Assembly (NCBI RefSeq): GCF_030732865.1
Contig: NZ_JASHKB010000013.1
Coordinates: forward strand, 41,120-105,119
Direction: 5' to 3'
Source: Roseitalea sp. MMSF_3546
Lineage (GTDB): Bacteria; Pseudomonadota; Alphaproteobacteria; Rhizobiales; Rhizobiaceae
Length of the DNA: 64,000 bases
Shown here: positions 7,391 through 15,948 of the stretch, piece by piece
How the letters are laid out: each line of letters opens with the position of its first letter
Position numbering within the stretch: the stretch's first letter is position 1
The notes under the pieces: generated by a model
Told to the model about the DNA's origin: nothing
Database searches by the model: none
What the model saw: the letters and a program-made list of their open reading frames with translations, nothing else
Translations under genes and position numbers: made by a program

Positions 7391-8818
7391 TCAGCCCGGC
7401 AGCATCTTGCCGGGATTGAGCAGGCCCTGGGGATCGAGCGCCTGCTTGATCGCGGCCATGGTCTTCAGCACGACCGGGTCCTTGTGGCGGGCCATGGCGC
7501 CGAGCTTGGCGGTGCCGATGCCGTGCTCGGCCGAAAAGCTGCCGCGCATGTCGCGCACGATCGCCTCGACCGCCTCGCGCATTGCCTCGTGCAGGGCCGG
7601 CTCGCCGCTCGACGGCCACACCGTGTAATGCACGTTGCCGTCGCCCAGATGCGAGACGACGAAGGAGCGCGCGCCCGGATCCATCTGCCGCATGCGCGCA
7701 TCGGCCTGATCGAGGAACAGGTGCACCTTGTCGACCGGCAGCGAGACGTCGTTGAGCACGATATGGTCGGCGGCGACGGTCAGTTCGGCGGCGTCCTCGC
7801 GGCGCTGCCACATCTGCCGGCGCTGGGCCTCGTTGCGCGCCACGGTCGCGTCCTCGACCAGGCCCTCCTCCATCAGCGCGGCCAGCGTCTCCTCGAGCCG
7901 GCCGACGAGCGGCACCGTGCCGTCCGGCCCCGGTGCCGCATCGCGCGGCGCGGTGGCGCCCAACTCGACCATCAGATTGACCTCGTGCGGGCCGCCGAAC
8001 GGCTCGCGCGCGCCGTCGATATGGGCCAGATGGGCCTCGATGTAGCGCCGCGGCATGTATTCGAACGCCTCGACCGCGCCGCCCGATTCCGCCTGCAACC
8101 GGTTCAGGATGGTCAGCGCGTCGGGCAGGCTGGCGGCGGCGACCATCGCGGTCGCATAGGCGCGCGGTTTCGGCGCGAGCTTGAGCACGGCGGCGGTGAT
8201 GATCCCCAGGATCCCTTCCGAGCCGATGAACAGCTGGCGCAGGTCCAGACCCGAATTGTCCTTGTGCAGATCGGTCATCAGGTCGAGCACCTCGCCGGAG
8301 GCCAGCACCACTTCGAGCCCGAGGCACAGATGCCGCGTATTGCCGTAGCGCAGCACGTTCGAGCCGCCGGCATTGGTGGCAAGGCAGCCGCCGATGCGCG
8401 CCGAGCCGCGCGCGCCGAAGGTCAGCGGAAAGACCAGGTCCTCGGCCTCGGCCGCCGCGTGAATGTCCGACAGGATCACGCCGGCCTCGACCACCATCAC
8501 GCGGGCGGCGGCCCGCAAATCGCGGATCGTGTTCAGCCGCTCGATCGAGATCATCAGCACGCCCTCGGCGCGCGTGCCGCCCGAAAGGCCGGTATTGCCC
8601 GAGACCGGCACGACGGGCGCGCCATGGCGAGAGGCCAGGCGCATCACCGCGGCGACTTCCGCCGTCGATCCGGGCCGGACGACGGCCAGCGGCTGCCAGC
8701 GATAGCTTCCGGTCCAGTCCGACTGCCACCGTTCGGTATCGGCGCCGGTGAGCACGTGGGCGGCGCCGAGCGCGGCGCGCAATTCGTCAAGCAGCGTGTC
8801 TTTGATCGTCACATCCAT
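7391..8818 (-). CDS. FAD-linked oxidase (D-2-hydroxyacid / D-lactate dehydrogenase type)
   Basis: A 475-residue flavoprotein of the GlcD/D-LDH group. The N-terminal FAD-binding PCMH fold holds VPVSGNTGLSGGT and GGCLATNAGGSNVLRYGN. The C-terminal FAD-oxidase domain has SHLGDGNVHY, the signature FSAEHGIGTAKLG and the closing LLNPGKMLP. It oxidises a D-2-hydroxyacid to a 2-oxoacid. In this operon a natural substrate would be lactate or a related acid from lactaldehyde released by deoxyhexose breakdown, but that is inference. The start at 8818 is preceded by GGGAGG. It lies 39 bases after the mutarotase on the same strand. Confidence 0.85.
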   Translation of the reverse strand: MDVTIKDTLLDELRAALGAAHVLTGADTERWQSDWTGSYRWQPLAVVRPGSTAEVAAVMRLASRHGAPVVPVSGNTGLSGGTRAEGVLMISIERLNTIRDLRAAARVMVVEAGVILSDIHAAAEAEDLVFPLTFGARGSARIGGCLATNAGGSNVLRYGNTRHLCLGLEVVLASGEVLDLMTDLHKDNSGLDLRQLFIGSEGILGIITAAVLKLAPKPRAYATAMVAAASLPDALTILNRLQAESGGAVEAFEYMPRRYIEAHLAHIDGAREPFGGPHEVNLMVELGATAPRDAAPGPDGTVPLVGRLEETLAALMEEGLVEDATVARNEAQRRQMWQRREDAAELTVAADHIVLNDVSLPVDKVHLFLDQADARMRQMDPGARSFVVSHLGDGNVHYTVWPSSGEPALHEAMREAVEAIVRDMRGSFSAEHGIGTAKLGAMARHKDPVVLKTMAAIKQALDPQGLLNPGKMLPG

Positions 8819-8857
8819 TGCCTCCCGAACCCGCAATGTCGAGCCGGCCGGCACCTG

Positions 8858-9172
8858 TCAATCCATGTGGAAGACGTAATCGAGCGGGATCTGGACCGGC
8901 GTCTTGTCGGGATTGGTGTCCATGATGTCGGCCATGTGCTCGAACCACTCGCGCATGATCGGTTCGTCGAACAACTCGTCCAGCCGGTTGCCGGGCGTCT
9001 TGCGGTGCACGGCGAACAGGATGTCGGTCTGGGGGTCGTGGAAGATCGAATAGTCGCGGATGCCGTATGCGGCGAGCAGTTCGGCGAGCTTCGGCCAGAT
9101 TTCGTCGTGCCGCTTCTTGTACTCGGCCTGCCGGCCCGGATGCAGCTTCATCTTGAAGGCGACGCGCTCCAT
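8858..9172 (-). CDS. rhaM: L-rhamnose (or L-fucose) mutarotase
   Basis: A 104-residue protein covering the whole RhaM family (Pfam RhaM, COG3254). Marks include KMKLHPGRQAEYKKRHDEIWP near the N-terminus and the conserved IFHDPQTDILFAV. It interconverts the alpha and beta anomers of a 6-deoxyhexose, so the dehydrogenase or importer sees the right form. Relatives in fucose loci do the same for L-fucose, so the exact sugar is open. It is directly downstream of the binding-protein gene and a strong hairpin. Confidence 0.9.
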   Translation of the reverse strand: MERVAFKMKLHPGRQAEYKKRHDEIWPKLAELLAAYGIRDYSIFHDPQTDILFAVHRKTPGNRLDELFDEPIMREWFEHMADIMDTNPDKTPVQIPLDYVFHMD

Positions 9173-9196
9173 GGACGTGTTCCCTTTTCGTGTCGT

Positions 9197-9221
9197 GCCC
9201 GGGCCGGCTTTCGGCCCGGGC
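9197..9221 (-). terminator. Hairpin between the sugar-binding-protein gene and rhaM
   Basis: A perfect 10-bp inverted repeat (GCCCGGGCCG / CGGCCCGGGC) around a 5-base loop sits 14 bases past the stop of the binding-protein gene. There is no T-run on the coding strand, so it looks more like a transcript stabiliser or attenuator than a full terminator. Confidence 0.6.
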
Positions 9222-9235
9222 GATGGCGTCGGCGA

Positions 9236-10240
9236 TCAGAAGTCGAAGTCGTCGATGTTCTCGGCCGTGAACGTGGTCAGCTCGGCCTGGGTGTTGATGA
9301 CGTTCTTGTCCTCGATCGTCACCGTGCCGAGATTGGGCACCTCGAAGGTGTTGCCCGGCGCGATCTCGATGTCGCCATTGCGCACCCCGACGGCGAAATG
9401 CGCGGCCAGCCAGCCCTGATTGTAGGGGCTCCACAGTTGGAATGCCTCGACCGTGCCGTCCTTGATGAACGGGCGCATCTGGTTGGGCGTGCCAAGGCCG
9501 GTCAGCTCGACCTCGTCGGCGACACCGGCCGACTGGATCACCTGGGCGGCGGCGGCGACGCCGACCGTGGTCGGCGAGATGATGCCGCGCAGGTTCGGAT
9601 AGGTCTGCAGCAGGGCCTCGGCCTCGGTCGTCGACTTCTGCGGCTCGTCATCGCCATAGACGGTGGCGACCAGCTCCATGTTCTCGTATTTGGGGTCGTT
9701 CTCCAGAACATCGTTCATCGCCGCGATCCAGGTGTTCTGGTCCGGCGCGTCCGTGGTGGCCGAAAGGATGGCGATCTCGCCCTCGTAATCGATCATCGAG
9801 CCGAGCAGTTCGACCTGGTTGGGGCCCGTCTTGGTGAAGTCGACCGGCAGGATGCCGGCGTCGCGATGCTCTTCATTGCCGACCAGGTCGCCATTGACCG
9901 CCAGCACCAGAATGCCGCGGTCGCGGGCGCGGTCGAGCACCTGGTTGAGCGCGTCGGGCGAATTCGGCGAGATCGCGATCACGTCCACGCGGCGCTGGAT
10001 CTGCGCGGTGATGAACGGGATCTGCGAGGTCGCCTCGGGGGTCGCCGGCGCGGTGGTGCTGAAGGTGCAGCCGAGCTCCGCGCAGCCATCCTCGAAACCG
10101 GCGACGATGGAATCGAAATAGGGGTTGCCGGTGTTCTTGGGGATGTAGACGATCTCGATACCGTCCTGGGCGACGGCCGCGCCGGCGGCCATCACGGTGC
10201 TGGCGGCGAGCGCGGCGGCGATCAGTGTTCTACGTTTCAT
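9236..10240 (-). CDS. Sugar ABC transporter substrate-binding protein (rhamnose-type)
   Basis: A 334-residue periplasmic protein of the type-I (ribose/rhamnose, Peripla_BP_4) family. The signal peptide ends AAGAAVAQ. The mature part begins IEIVYIPKNTGNPYFDSIVAGFEDG and includes DVIAISPNSPDALN and a late GTPNQMRPF. The pattern matches RhaS-type binding proteins. It delivers the sugar to the two permeases and ATPase encoded just upstream in the same operon. The start at 10240 has GGAGG upstream (AGAGGAGGAGACCCCGCC before ATG). The sugar is inferred from the linked mutarotase and dehydratase. Confidence 0.88.
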   Translation of the reverse strand: MKRRTLIAAALAASTVMAAGAAVAQDGIEIVYIPKNTGNPYFDSIVAGFEDGCAELGCTFSTTAPATPEATSQIPFITAQIQRRVDVIAISPNSPDALNQVLDRARDRGILVLAVNGDLVGNEEHRDAGILPVDFTKTGPNQVELLGSMIDYEGEIAILSATTDAPDQNTWIAAMNDVLENDPKYENMELVATVYGDDEPQKSTTEAEALLQTYPNLRGIISPTTVGVAAAAQVIQSAGVADEVELTGLGTPNQMRPFIKDGTVEAFQLWSPYNQGWLAAHFAVGVRNGDIEIAPGNTFEVPNLGTVTIEDKNVINTQAELTTFTAENIDDFDF

Positions 10241-10287
10241 GGCGGGGTCTCCTCCTCTGTGTGAACCCTGGTTGAATGTCGGCCCGG

Positions 10288-11313
10288 CTATCTTTGCGTC
10301 CGGGCGTAGATGAAGTTGGTGGCGATGATCGAAATGATCAGCAGCGCGCCCATGACGATGAGCTGCGTGGTGATGGGAATGTTGGCGACCGTCATCCCCG
10401 TTGCAATGACGACCAGCAGCCAGACGGCCAGATAGGTGCCGGCGATCGAGCCGCGCCCGCCGAAGATGTAGGTTCCGCCGAGCATGACCATCAGCACCAT
10501 CTGCAGCTCGCCGCCCGAGGCCATGTCGTAGCGCACCGAGGCGAGGCGCGAGGCGGTGAGCAGCCCGGCGACGGCGGCGGCGATGCCCAGCAGCATGAAC
10601 AGGCCCATCTTGATGCGCCGGACACGGATGCCGGCATGGCGCGCAGCCTCCGGCGAGGTGCCGATCTGGTAGATCTGCCGGCCCGTGACGGTGAAGGCCA
10701 GAAAGATGCCGAGCACGATGGCGATCGCGGTGAAGACGATCACCGGCACGGGCACGCCGAGCCAGACGCGCCAGTCGATGCCGATGAACCAGGACGGAAA
10801 GCCGCCGATGGAGCGGTCGCCGGCGAGCACCTGGGCAAGGCCGCGATAGAGCGTCAGCGTGCCGATCGTCACGATGATCGAGGGCAACTGGCACCACAGC
10901 ACCAGGAACCCGTTGAACGCGCCCATCGCCGCGCCGACGACGACCGCCGCGCCCATGGCGAGCGCGATCGGCAGGCCGGCCTGGAACAGCCAGGCGAAGA
11001 CGCAGGCGGTCAGCGCCATCAGCGCGGCCGGCGACAGGTCGATCTCGCCGGAAATGATCACAAGCGTCAGCACCAGGGCGACGATGGCGTATTCGACGTA
11101 GAACGATGCGCTTTCGAGGATGAAGGTGGCATCGGCGAAGAACGGCGACAGCGCCGAGGCGATGAAGAAGGCCGCGATCAGCAGCACGAGGGTCATCACC
11201 TCGGGCCGGATCAGGACGACCTGCCATAGCGGCCGCGCCTCGGCGGCCTCGTGCGCATCGACGGCCCGGGTCCGTGCCGTTTCGCCGGCGCCGGTTTCGG
11301 TCGAGGTGCTCAT
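10288..11313 (-). CDS. Sugar ABC transporter permease
   Basis: A 341-residue BPD_transp_2 (RbsC-like) permease. A cytoplasmic N-terminal stretch of about 35 residues is followed by eight to ten hydrophobic helices. Family features are SGEIDLSPAALMAL (the SGGIDLSVG-like motif), LPSIIVTIGTLTLYRG and GGTYIFGGRGSIAGT. Its start overlaps the stop of the other permease gene in an ATGA. The pair forms the membrane channel of the importer. Confidence 0.9.
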   Translation of the reverse strand: MSTSTETGAGETARTRAVDAHEAAEARPLWQVVLIRPEVMTLVLLIAAFFIASALSPFFADATFILESASFYVEYAIVALVLTLVIISGEIDLSPAALMALTACVFAWLFQAGLPIALAMGAAVVVGAAMGAFNGFLVLWCQLPSIIVTIGTLTLYRGLAQVLAGDRSIGGFPSWFIGIDWRVWLGVPVPVIVFTAIAIVLGIFLAFTVTGRQIYQIGTSPEAARHAGIRVRRIKMGLFMLLGIAAAVAGLLTASRLASVRYDMASGGELQMVLMVMLGGTYIFGGRGSIAGTYLAVWLLVVIATGMTVANIPITTQLIVMGALLIISIIATNFIYARTQR

Positions 11314-12305
11314 GCCGAACTCCGTGCCTGGGCGAGGGCGCGCACGCTGCGATCGCGCACCGCGCGGTCGATCAACAGGGCCGCGACGATCACCGCGCCG
11401 TTGAAGACATCCTGCCAGAAGGCCGACACGCCCAAAATGGGCAGCGCGACCGACACCATGCCCAGCAGCAGCACGCCGAGCACGGTGCCGAGCACCGTGC
11501 CCACCCCGCCATTGATCGACACGCCGCCGACGACGACCGCGGCGATCACGGTGAATTCGAAGCCGACGCCCGTTATCCCCGGGTTCACATAGCCGAAGCG
11601 CGAGGCGTAAAGGACGCCGGCGAGCCCGGCCAGCGCGCCCGACAGCGTGAACACCAAAAGCGTGATCGGTACGACCTTGATGCCCCTGAGCGGGGCGGCG
11701 ACGGGGTTGGAGCCGAGCGCGTAGATCTGGCGTCCGACGCGGGTGTGGCCGAGGAAGAGATAGGTCGCGAACGCCACCGCAAAGGCGATGATGACGATCC
11801 ACGGAATGTCGAAGATCGGCGAGGTCTGCGACATGGAGATCAGCGAGCGCGGGATGAATTGCGGATCGACCTGGCGGGCGTCCGAGACAAGGAAGACCAG
11901 TCCGCGATAAAGGCTCAGCGTGCCCAGCGTCACGATGATCGAGGGCAGCCGGAAAAGCACGACGAGCAGCCCGTTCAGCGTACCGAGCGCCGCGCCCAGC
12001 GCGATCGCGACGAAAACGCCGATCAGGATCGGCACCTCGGGCAGGTCGCGGAACATCATGCCGGCGACGATGGACGAGAACGCCATGGTCGAGCCGATGG
12101 ACAAATCCACGTGCCGGGCGACCAGCACCATCATCTGGCCCATGGCCGCGATCAGGATGAGCGGGATCGCCAGCGCGACGATGCGCGCGGTCTCCAGCGT
12201 CAGAAAGCGCGGCTCGATGGCGCCGACGATCAGCGCGACGATGACGATCATCACGAAGATGCCCGCCTCGCGCCGCCGCAGGAAGAAGCTGCCCAGGCCG
12301 CTCAT
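11310..12305 (-). CDS. Sugar ABC transporter permease
   Basis: A 331-residue BPD_transp_2 permease, paralogous to the next one. It has ARHVDLSIGSTMAFSS, LPSIIVTLGTLSLYRGLVF and GGVSINGGVGTVLGT at the expected family positions. It overlaps both neighbours by four bases (ATGA), showing tight translational coupling within the transporter operon. Two distinct permeases per system are usual in rhamnose-type (RhaP/RhaQ) importers. Confidence 0.9.
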   Translation of the reverse strand: MSGLGSFFLRRREAGIFVMIVIVALIVGAIEPRFLTLETARIVALAIPLILIAAMGQMMVLVARHVDLSIGSTMAFSSIVAGMMFRDLPEVPILIGVFVAIALGAALGTLNGLLVVLFRLPSIIVTLGTLSLYRGLVFLVSDARQVDPQFIPRSLISMSQTSPIFDIPWIVIIAFAVAFATYLFLGHTRVGRQIYALGSNPVAAPLRGIKVVPITLLVFTLSGALAGLAGVLYASRFGYVNPGITGVGFEFTVIAAVVVGGVSINGGVGTVLGTVLGVLLLGMVSVALPILGVSAFWQDVFNGAVIVAALLIDRAVRDRSVRALAQARSSA

Positions 12306-13843
12306 GCAGCTTCTCCATGCGGACCCTTGCGCGGCACGGCGGCGCGCATGACGGTTTCCTCGGTGGCTTCGCCGCGTGGCAGTTCGGCGGTCAGCCGGCC
12401 CTCGGACATGACCAGGATGCGGTCGCACAGCGCCAGCAGTTCGGGCAGTTCCGAGGAGATGAGCAGGATCGCCTTGCCGCTTTCCGCGAGTTCGCCGATC
12501 ATGTCGTAGAATTGCGCCTTGACGCCGATGTCGATGCCGCGCGTGGGTTCGTCGAGGATCATCACGCCCGGCTCGGTGTGCAGCCAGCGCGCCAGGATCG
12601 CCTTTTGCTGATTGCCGCCGGACAGTTCCATGATCGGCTGGCGCAGCGAGGCAAGGCGAATGTCGAGCTGTTCGACCGAGGCGCGGGCCAGCTTGCGCAC
12701 CAGGCGCGCGCGGATGAACCCGCCCGGCGCGATCCTGTCCGGCACGGCGGCGGTGATGTTCTGCTCGACGGACATCGAGCCGAAGATCCCCGCCGCGGCG
12801 CGGTCCTCGGGCACGAAGGCCAGCCCGCGCGCGATCGCATCGGACGGATCGGCGATGCGCACCGGTTCGCCGCCCACCTTGATGGTGCCGGTTTCGGCAG
12901 GGGCGATGCCGAATATGGCGCGGGCGACATCGGTGCGCCCGGCGCCGACAAGGCCGGCCAGTCCGACGATCTCGCCGCGATGCACGGCAAAGGAGATGTC
13001 CTCGAACAGGCCGGTACGGCCAAGGCCCTGAACCTCCAGCGCCGTCTCGCCGATGCGGGCGCGGTGCTTGTGGATATAGTCATTGACCGGCCGACCGATC
13101 ATCATGCGGATGATCCGCTCGTCGTCGAGGTCCTCGACCCGCTCGGTACCGACCAGGCGCCCGTCGCGAAACACCGTGGCCCGGTCGCACAGGGCGCGCA
13201 CCTCCTCGAGCCGGTGCGAAATGAACACGATGGTGCGTCCGGCATCGCGCAATTGCCGGACGATGTCGAACAGGGTCTGCACCTCCTTGGGCGTCAGCGG
13301 CGCGGTCGGCTCGTCCATGATGATCAGACGTGCGTCGCTGTCGAGCGCGCGGGCGATCTCGACCATCTGCTGGTCGGCGATGGAAAGCCCGCGCATCGGC
13401 GCGGTGACGTCCATGCCGATGCCGAGCATGTCCATGAGTTCGCGCGCCCGCGCCTCGATCGCCGCCCAGGGCACGCGCGACAGCGCCGCGCCCTGGCCCC
13501 GGCCCATGACGAGGTTCTCGGCGACCGATAGGTCGGGAAACGAGATCGGCTCCTGATGGATGAGCGTGATGCCCAGGCGCTGGGCGGCGAGCGGCGAGGG
13601 CACCTCGACCTCGCGCCCCTCCATGGACAGCCGACCGCGCGTCGGCCGGTGCACGCCCGACAGGATCTTGGCGAAGGTCGACTTGCCGGCGCCGTTCTCG
13701 CCCAGAAGCGCGTGGATCTCCCCGCGCTCGAGGTCGAGATCGACATCGGTGAGCACCTCGACGCCGGCGAACTGCTTGGAAATGCCGCGCGCAGAGATGA
13801 GCGCGCCGGTTTCGGCGGTCCCCTGCGCCATGGTCTCAGCCAT
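12302..13843 (-). CDS. Sugar ABC transporter ATPase with two nucleotide-binding domains
   Basis: A 513-residue RbsA/RhaT-type ATPase with two ABC domains. The first has Walker A GENGAGKST, a signature-like SIADQQMVEIARAL and Walker B LIIMDEPTA. The second has the degenerate P-loop LVGAGRTD, signature LSGGNQQKAILARWL and Walker B VMILDEPTRG. A weakened second P-loop is normal in this family. It powers the two permeases encoded immediately downstream. The start at 13843 overlaps the aldo/keto reductase stop; an ATG four codons later (13831) is equally possible. Confidence 0.9.
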   Translation of the reverse strand: MAETMAQGTAETGALISARGISKQFAGVEVLTDVDLDLERGEIHALLGENGAGKSTFAKILSGVHRPTRGRLSMEGREVEVPSPLAAQRLGITLIHQEPISFPDLSVAENLVMGRGQGAALSRVPWAAIEARARELMDMLGIGMDVTAPMRGLSIADQQMVEIARALDSDARLIIMDEPTAPLTPKEVQTLFDIVRQLRDAGRTIVFISHRLEEVRALCDRATVFRDGRLVGTERVEDLDDERIIRMMIGRPVNDYIHKHRARIGETALEVQGLGRTGLFEDISFAVHRGEIVGLAGLVGAGRTDVARAIFGIAPAETGTIKVGGEPVRIADPSDAIARGLAFVPEDRAAAGIFGSMSVEQNITAAVPDRIAPGGFIRARLVRKLARASVEQLDIRLASLRQPIMELSGGNQQKAILARWLHTEPGVMILDEPTRGIDIGVKAQFYDMIGELAESGKAILLISSELPELLALCDRILVMSEGRLTAELPRGEATEETVMRAAVPRKGPHGEAA

Positions 13844-14876
13844 TGTCCGGTGTCGGCGCGTGTTCGGCGAGCAGGCCCTGCGCCTTCAGGTCCGACCAGA
13901 ACGCCGTCGGGATCGGCGTGGCGACATGGCCCAGGTTCTGGCGGATCTGGTCGGGATGGGCCGCGCCGGGAATGATCGAGACCACCGCCGGATGGGCCAG
14001 CGGGAACTGAAGCGCAGCCGCCGGCAGGGCGACGCCATGCGCCCGGGCCACCTTCCCGATGCCGCGCACCTTGTCCTGGACGTCGGTCGGGGCCGCGCCA
14101 TAGGCATATGTCGCCTTCTCGCCCGCTCCGGTGACGAGGATGCCCGAGGCGAAGGGCGCCCCGATGATCACCGAAACGCCGCGGCGGACGCAGTCCGCCA
14201 TGCCGCGATCGAGCGAGGCCTGGTCGGCGAGCGTGTAGGGCATGGCGACCAGCAGGAAGTCGATGTCGACCTCCGGCGCGACCGTCTCGAACGCCTCGTT
14301 GGTGTTGATCCCCATGCCGAAGGCCTTGATGTCTCCGGTCTTCTTGAGTTCCTCGAGCGCCTTGATCCCGCTTTCGGCCAGGTCGCGGCGATGGCCCAGA
14401 TAGGTCTCGCCCTCGCCGTGGAAACCCGCGTCCAGATCGTGGATGATCAGCGCGTCGACCGTATCGAGCGCCAACCGCTGCAGGGCCTGCTCGTAAGAGC
14501 GCATGATGCCGTCGCGGGAATAGTCGAAGCGCACCTCGAAGTTCAGCCCGCCGATCCAGGGCGAACGGTCGAAGCTGCGCGGGTCGGCGGGCCGGTGCAG
14601 CGTGCGCCCGACCTTGGTCGTCACGAGGAATTCGTCGCGCGGCCGGGTGCGCAGGAAGCCGCCGAGCCGATGCTCGGCCAGCCCGCGCCCGTACCATGGG
14701 GCGGTGTCGTAATAGCGAACGCCGCCGTCCCAGGCCGCTTGAAGCGTCGCGCGCGAGTCCGCCTCGGCGACCGGTGCGTAGAGCTCGCCGATATGGGCCG
14801 ATCCGAATCCGAACACGGGAAGATCGAGGCCGGTCGGGCCCACCTGCCGCGTTTCGCTGATCGATACCAAGGTCAC
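13836..14876 (-). CDS. Aldo/keto reductase, probable 6-deoxyhexose 1-dehydrogenase
   Basis: A 346-residue TIM-barrel aldo/keto reductase of the L-fucose/D-threo-aldose 1-dehydrogenase group. The catalytic tetrad is visible as D and Y in YYDTAPWYGRG, K in FLVTTKVG and H in LIIHDLD. It would oxidise the sugar to its lactone with NAD(P)+, the first step of the pathway completed by the lactonase and dehydratase encoded opposite. The start is uncertain. GTG 14876 follows a purine-rich GGGGGGA; a TTG at 14933 lies inside the operator dyad and is unlikely. It is the first gene of the leftward operon. Confidence 0.8.
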   Translation of the reverse strand: MTLVSISETRQVGPTGLDLPVFGFGSAHIGELYAPVAEADSRATLQAAWDGGVRYYDTAPWYGRGLAEHRLGGFLRTRPRDEFLVTTKVGRTLHRPADPRSFDRSPWIGGLNFEVRFDYSRDGIMRSYEQALQRLALDTVDALIIHDLDAGFHGEGETYLGHRRDLAESGIKALEELKKTGDIKAFGMGINTNEAFETVAPEVDIDFLLVAMPYTLADQASLDRGMADCVRRGVSVIIGAPFASGILVTGAGEKATYAYGAAPTDVQDKVRGIGKVARAHGVALPAAALQFPLAHPAVVSIIPGAAHPDQIRQNLGHVATPIPTAFWSDLKAQGLLAEHAPTPDNG

Positions 14877-14921
14877 TCCCCCCTTGCCCGCGGGCGGCTC
14901 TCCGTCCGCCACGGCCGGTAA

Positions 14922-14934
14922 TTTGTCAGACAAA
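14922..14934. promoter_or_regulatory. GntR/FCD-type operator dyad (TTGTC-A-GACAA)
   Basis: A perfect palindrome TTTGTC-A-GACAAA lies in the divergent 164-bp region between the aldo/keto reductase and the aldolase genes. The TTGTC-n-GACAA form is typical of sites bound by FCD-type GntR regulators, and such a regulator is encoded at 18032 at the end of the rightward operon. Confidence 0.65.
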
Positions 14935-14941
14935 AATTAGT

Positions 14942-14970
14942 TTGACAAGTCCTTGTCCATGGCGAAAAAT
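14942..14970 (+). promoter_or_regulatory. Promoter with overlapping second dyad for the rightward deoxyhexose operon
   Basis: A perfect -35 TTGACA (14942-14947) is followed after 17 bp by AAAAAT (14965-14970), a weak -10. The -35 is embedded in a second inverted repeat GACAAG-TC-CTTGTC (14944-14957) built from the same half-sites as the first dyad. The centres are about 22 bp apart. Repressor bound here would block the promoter directly. Confidence 0.5.
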
Positions 14971-15040
14971 CACCGCCGACGCAGCACGACCGGCCGCCAG
15001 CGCACGGACCGGCACGCCACGGGGAGGGATCATAGCGGGC

Positions 15041-15925
15041 ATGCGCATCGCCGGCACATATCCGATGCTGTTCGCCTTCTTCGGCTCCGATGACGCGCTG
15101 CGGCGCGAGGCGATCGAGCGCCAGGTCGCGGCCGCCAGGGCCGTGGGCGCGGACGGCGTCGCCGTGCTCGGCCTTGGCACCGAGGTCGCAAAGCTCGGCC
15201 GCGCCGAGCGCGCCGCCGTGCTCGAATGGACGGTTGCCGCCTCTGGCGACCTGCCCGTCGCCGCGACCATCGCAGAGACCAATCTGGTCGACATGATCGA
15301 GGCCGCGCGCGCCGCCGAGCGGGCAGGTGTGGCCTGGCTCATCTTCCAGCCGCCGCGACCGCCCGCCTCCGGCGCCGATCTGATCGACTGGTTCGCCGCG
15401 GCGGCAAGCGCCGTTGACTGCCCCGTGGCGATCCAGAACGCACCGGAGTTTCTCGGCATCGGGCTGACGCCGGCCGAACTGGCCGAACTGGGTCGGCGCC
15501 AGCCCAACGTCACGGCGGTCAAGGCCGAATGCAGCGCGGTGGCGCTGGGCACGCTGGTCGATGCGCTGGGCGACACGATGACCACGCTCAACGGGCGCGG
15601 CGGTTTGGAGTTGACCGACAATTACCGCGCCGGCGCCGCCGGCATGATCCCGGGCATCGAGACCGCCGATCTGCAGGTTGCCGTCGCCCGCGCCATGGCG
15701 GCGGGCAACGAGGCCGAAGCCGAGGCGCTCTATCGCCGGCTGCTGCCCGCCGTCGCCTTCGCCATGCAGGGCATCGACCATTTCGTCACCCACGCCAAGC
15801 ACATCGCCGCCCTTCGGCTGGGCCTTGCGCCGAGCGCACGGCGTGCGCCGGGCGGCCACATGACCGCGCGCGGCGCCGCCTGGGCCGAGCGCCTCGCCGC
15901 CGAGCTTGGACCCTTGCCCGTCTGA
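15041..15925 (+). CDS. Dihydrodipicolinate synthase-family aldolase (likely 2-keto-3-deoxy-acid aldolase)
   Basis: A 294-residue TIM-barrel protein of the DapA family. The Schiff-base lysine is in VTAVKAECSA. The usual YNxP element reads IQNAPEF and the pyruvate-binding region VLGLGTEVAKL replaces GTTGE, so it is not a biosynthetic DapA. Beside a sugar-acid dehydratase the best guess is cleavage of 2-keto-3-deoxy-L-rhamnonate or -fuconate to pyruvate and lactaldehyde, comparable to the DapA-like protein of the Campylobacter fucose locus. The start at 15041 follows GGGGAGGG, 12 bases upstream. First gene of the rightward operon. Confidence 0.8.
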   Translation: MRIAGTYPMLFAFFGSDDALRREAIERQVAAARAVGADGVAVLGLGTEVAKLGRAERAAVLEWTVAASGDLPVAATIAETNLVDMIEAARAAERAGVAWLIFQPPRPPASGADLIDWFAAAASAVDCPVAIQNAPEFLGIGLTPAELAELGRRQPNVTAVKAECSAVALGTLVDALGDTMTTLNGRGGLELTDNYRAGAAGMIPGIETADLQVAVARAMAAGNEAEAEALYRRLLPAVAFAMQGIDHFVTHAKHIAALRLGLAPSARRAPGGHMTARGAAWAERLAAELGPLPV

Positions 15926-15948
15926 ACGCAACCGAAACGGAGCCCCCC

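Noticed and set aside
7268..10264. 998-codon open frame on the plus strand
   Set aside because: It runs antisense to the FAD oxidase, rhaM and binding-protein genes. The composition (Arg, His, Asp-rich) is that of a mirror frame in GC-rich DNA.
14877..14933. TTG 14933 as the start of the aldo/keto reductase
   Set aside because: The codon lies inside the operator palindrome at 14922-14934 and has no ribosome site; the extra residues are not part of the fold.
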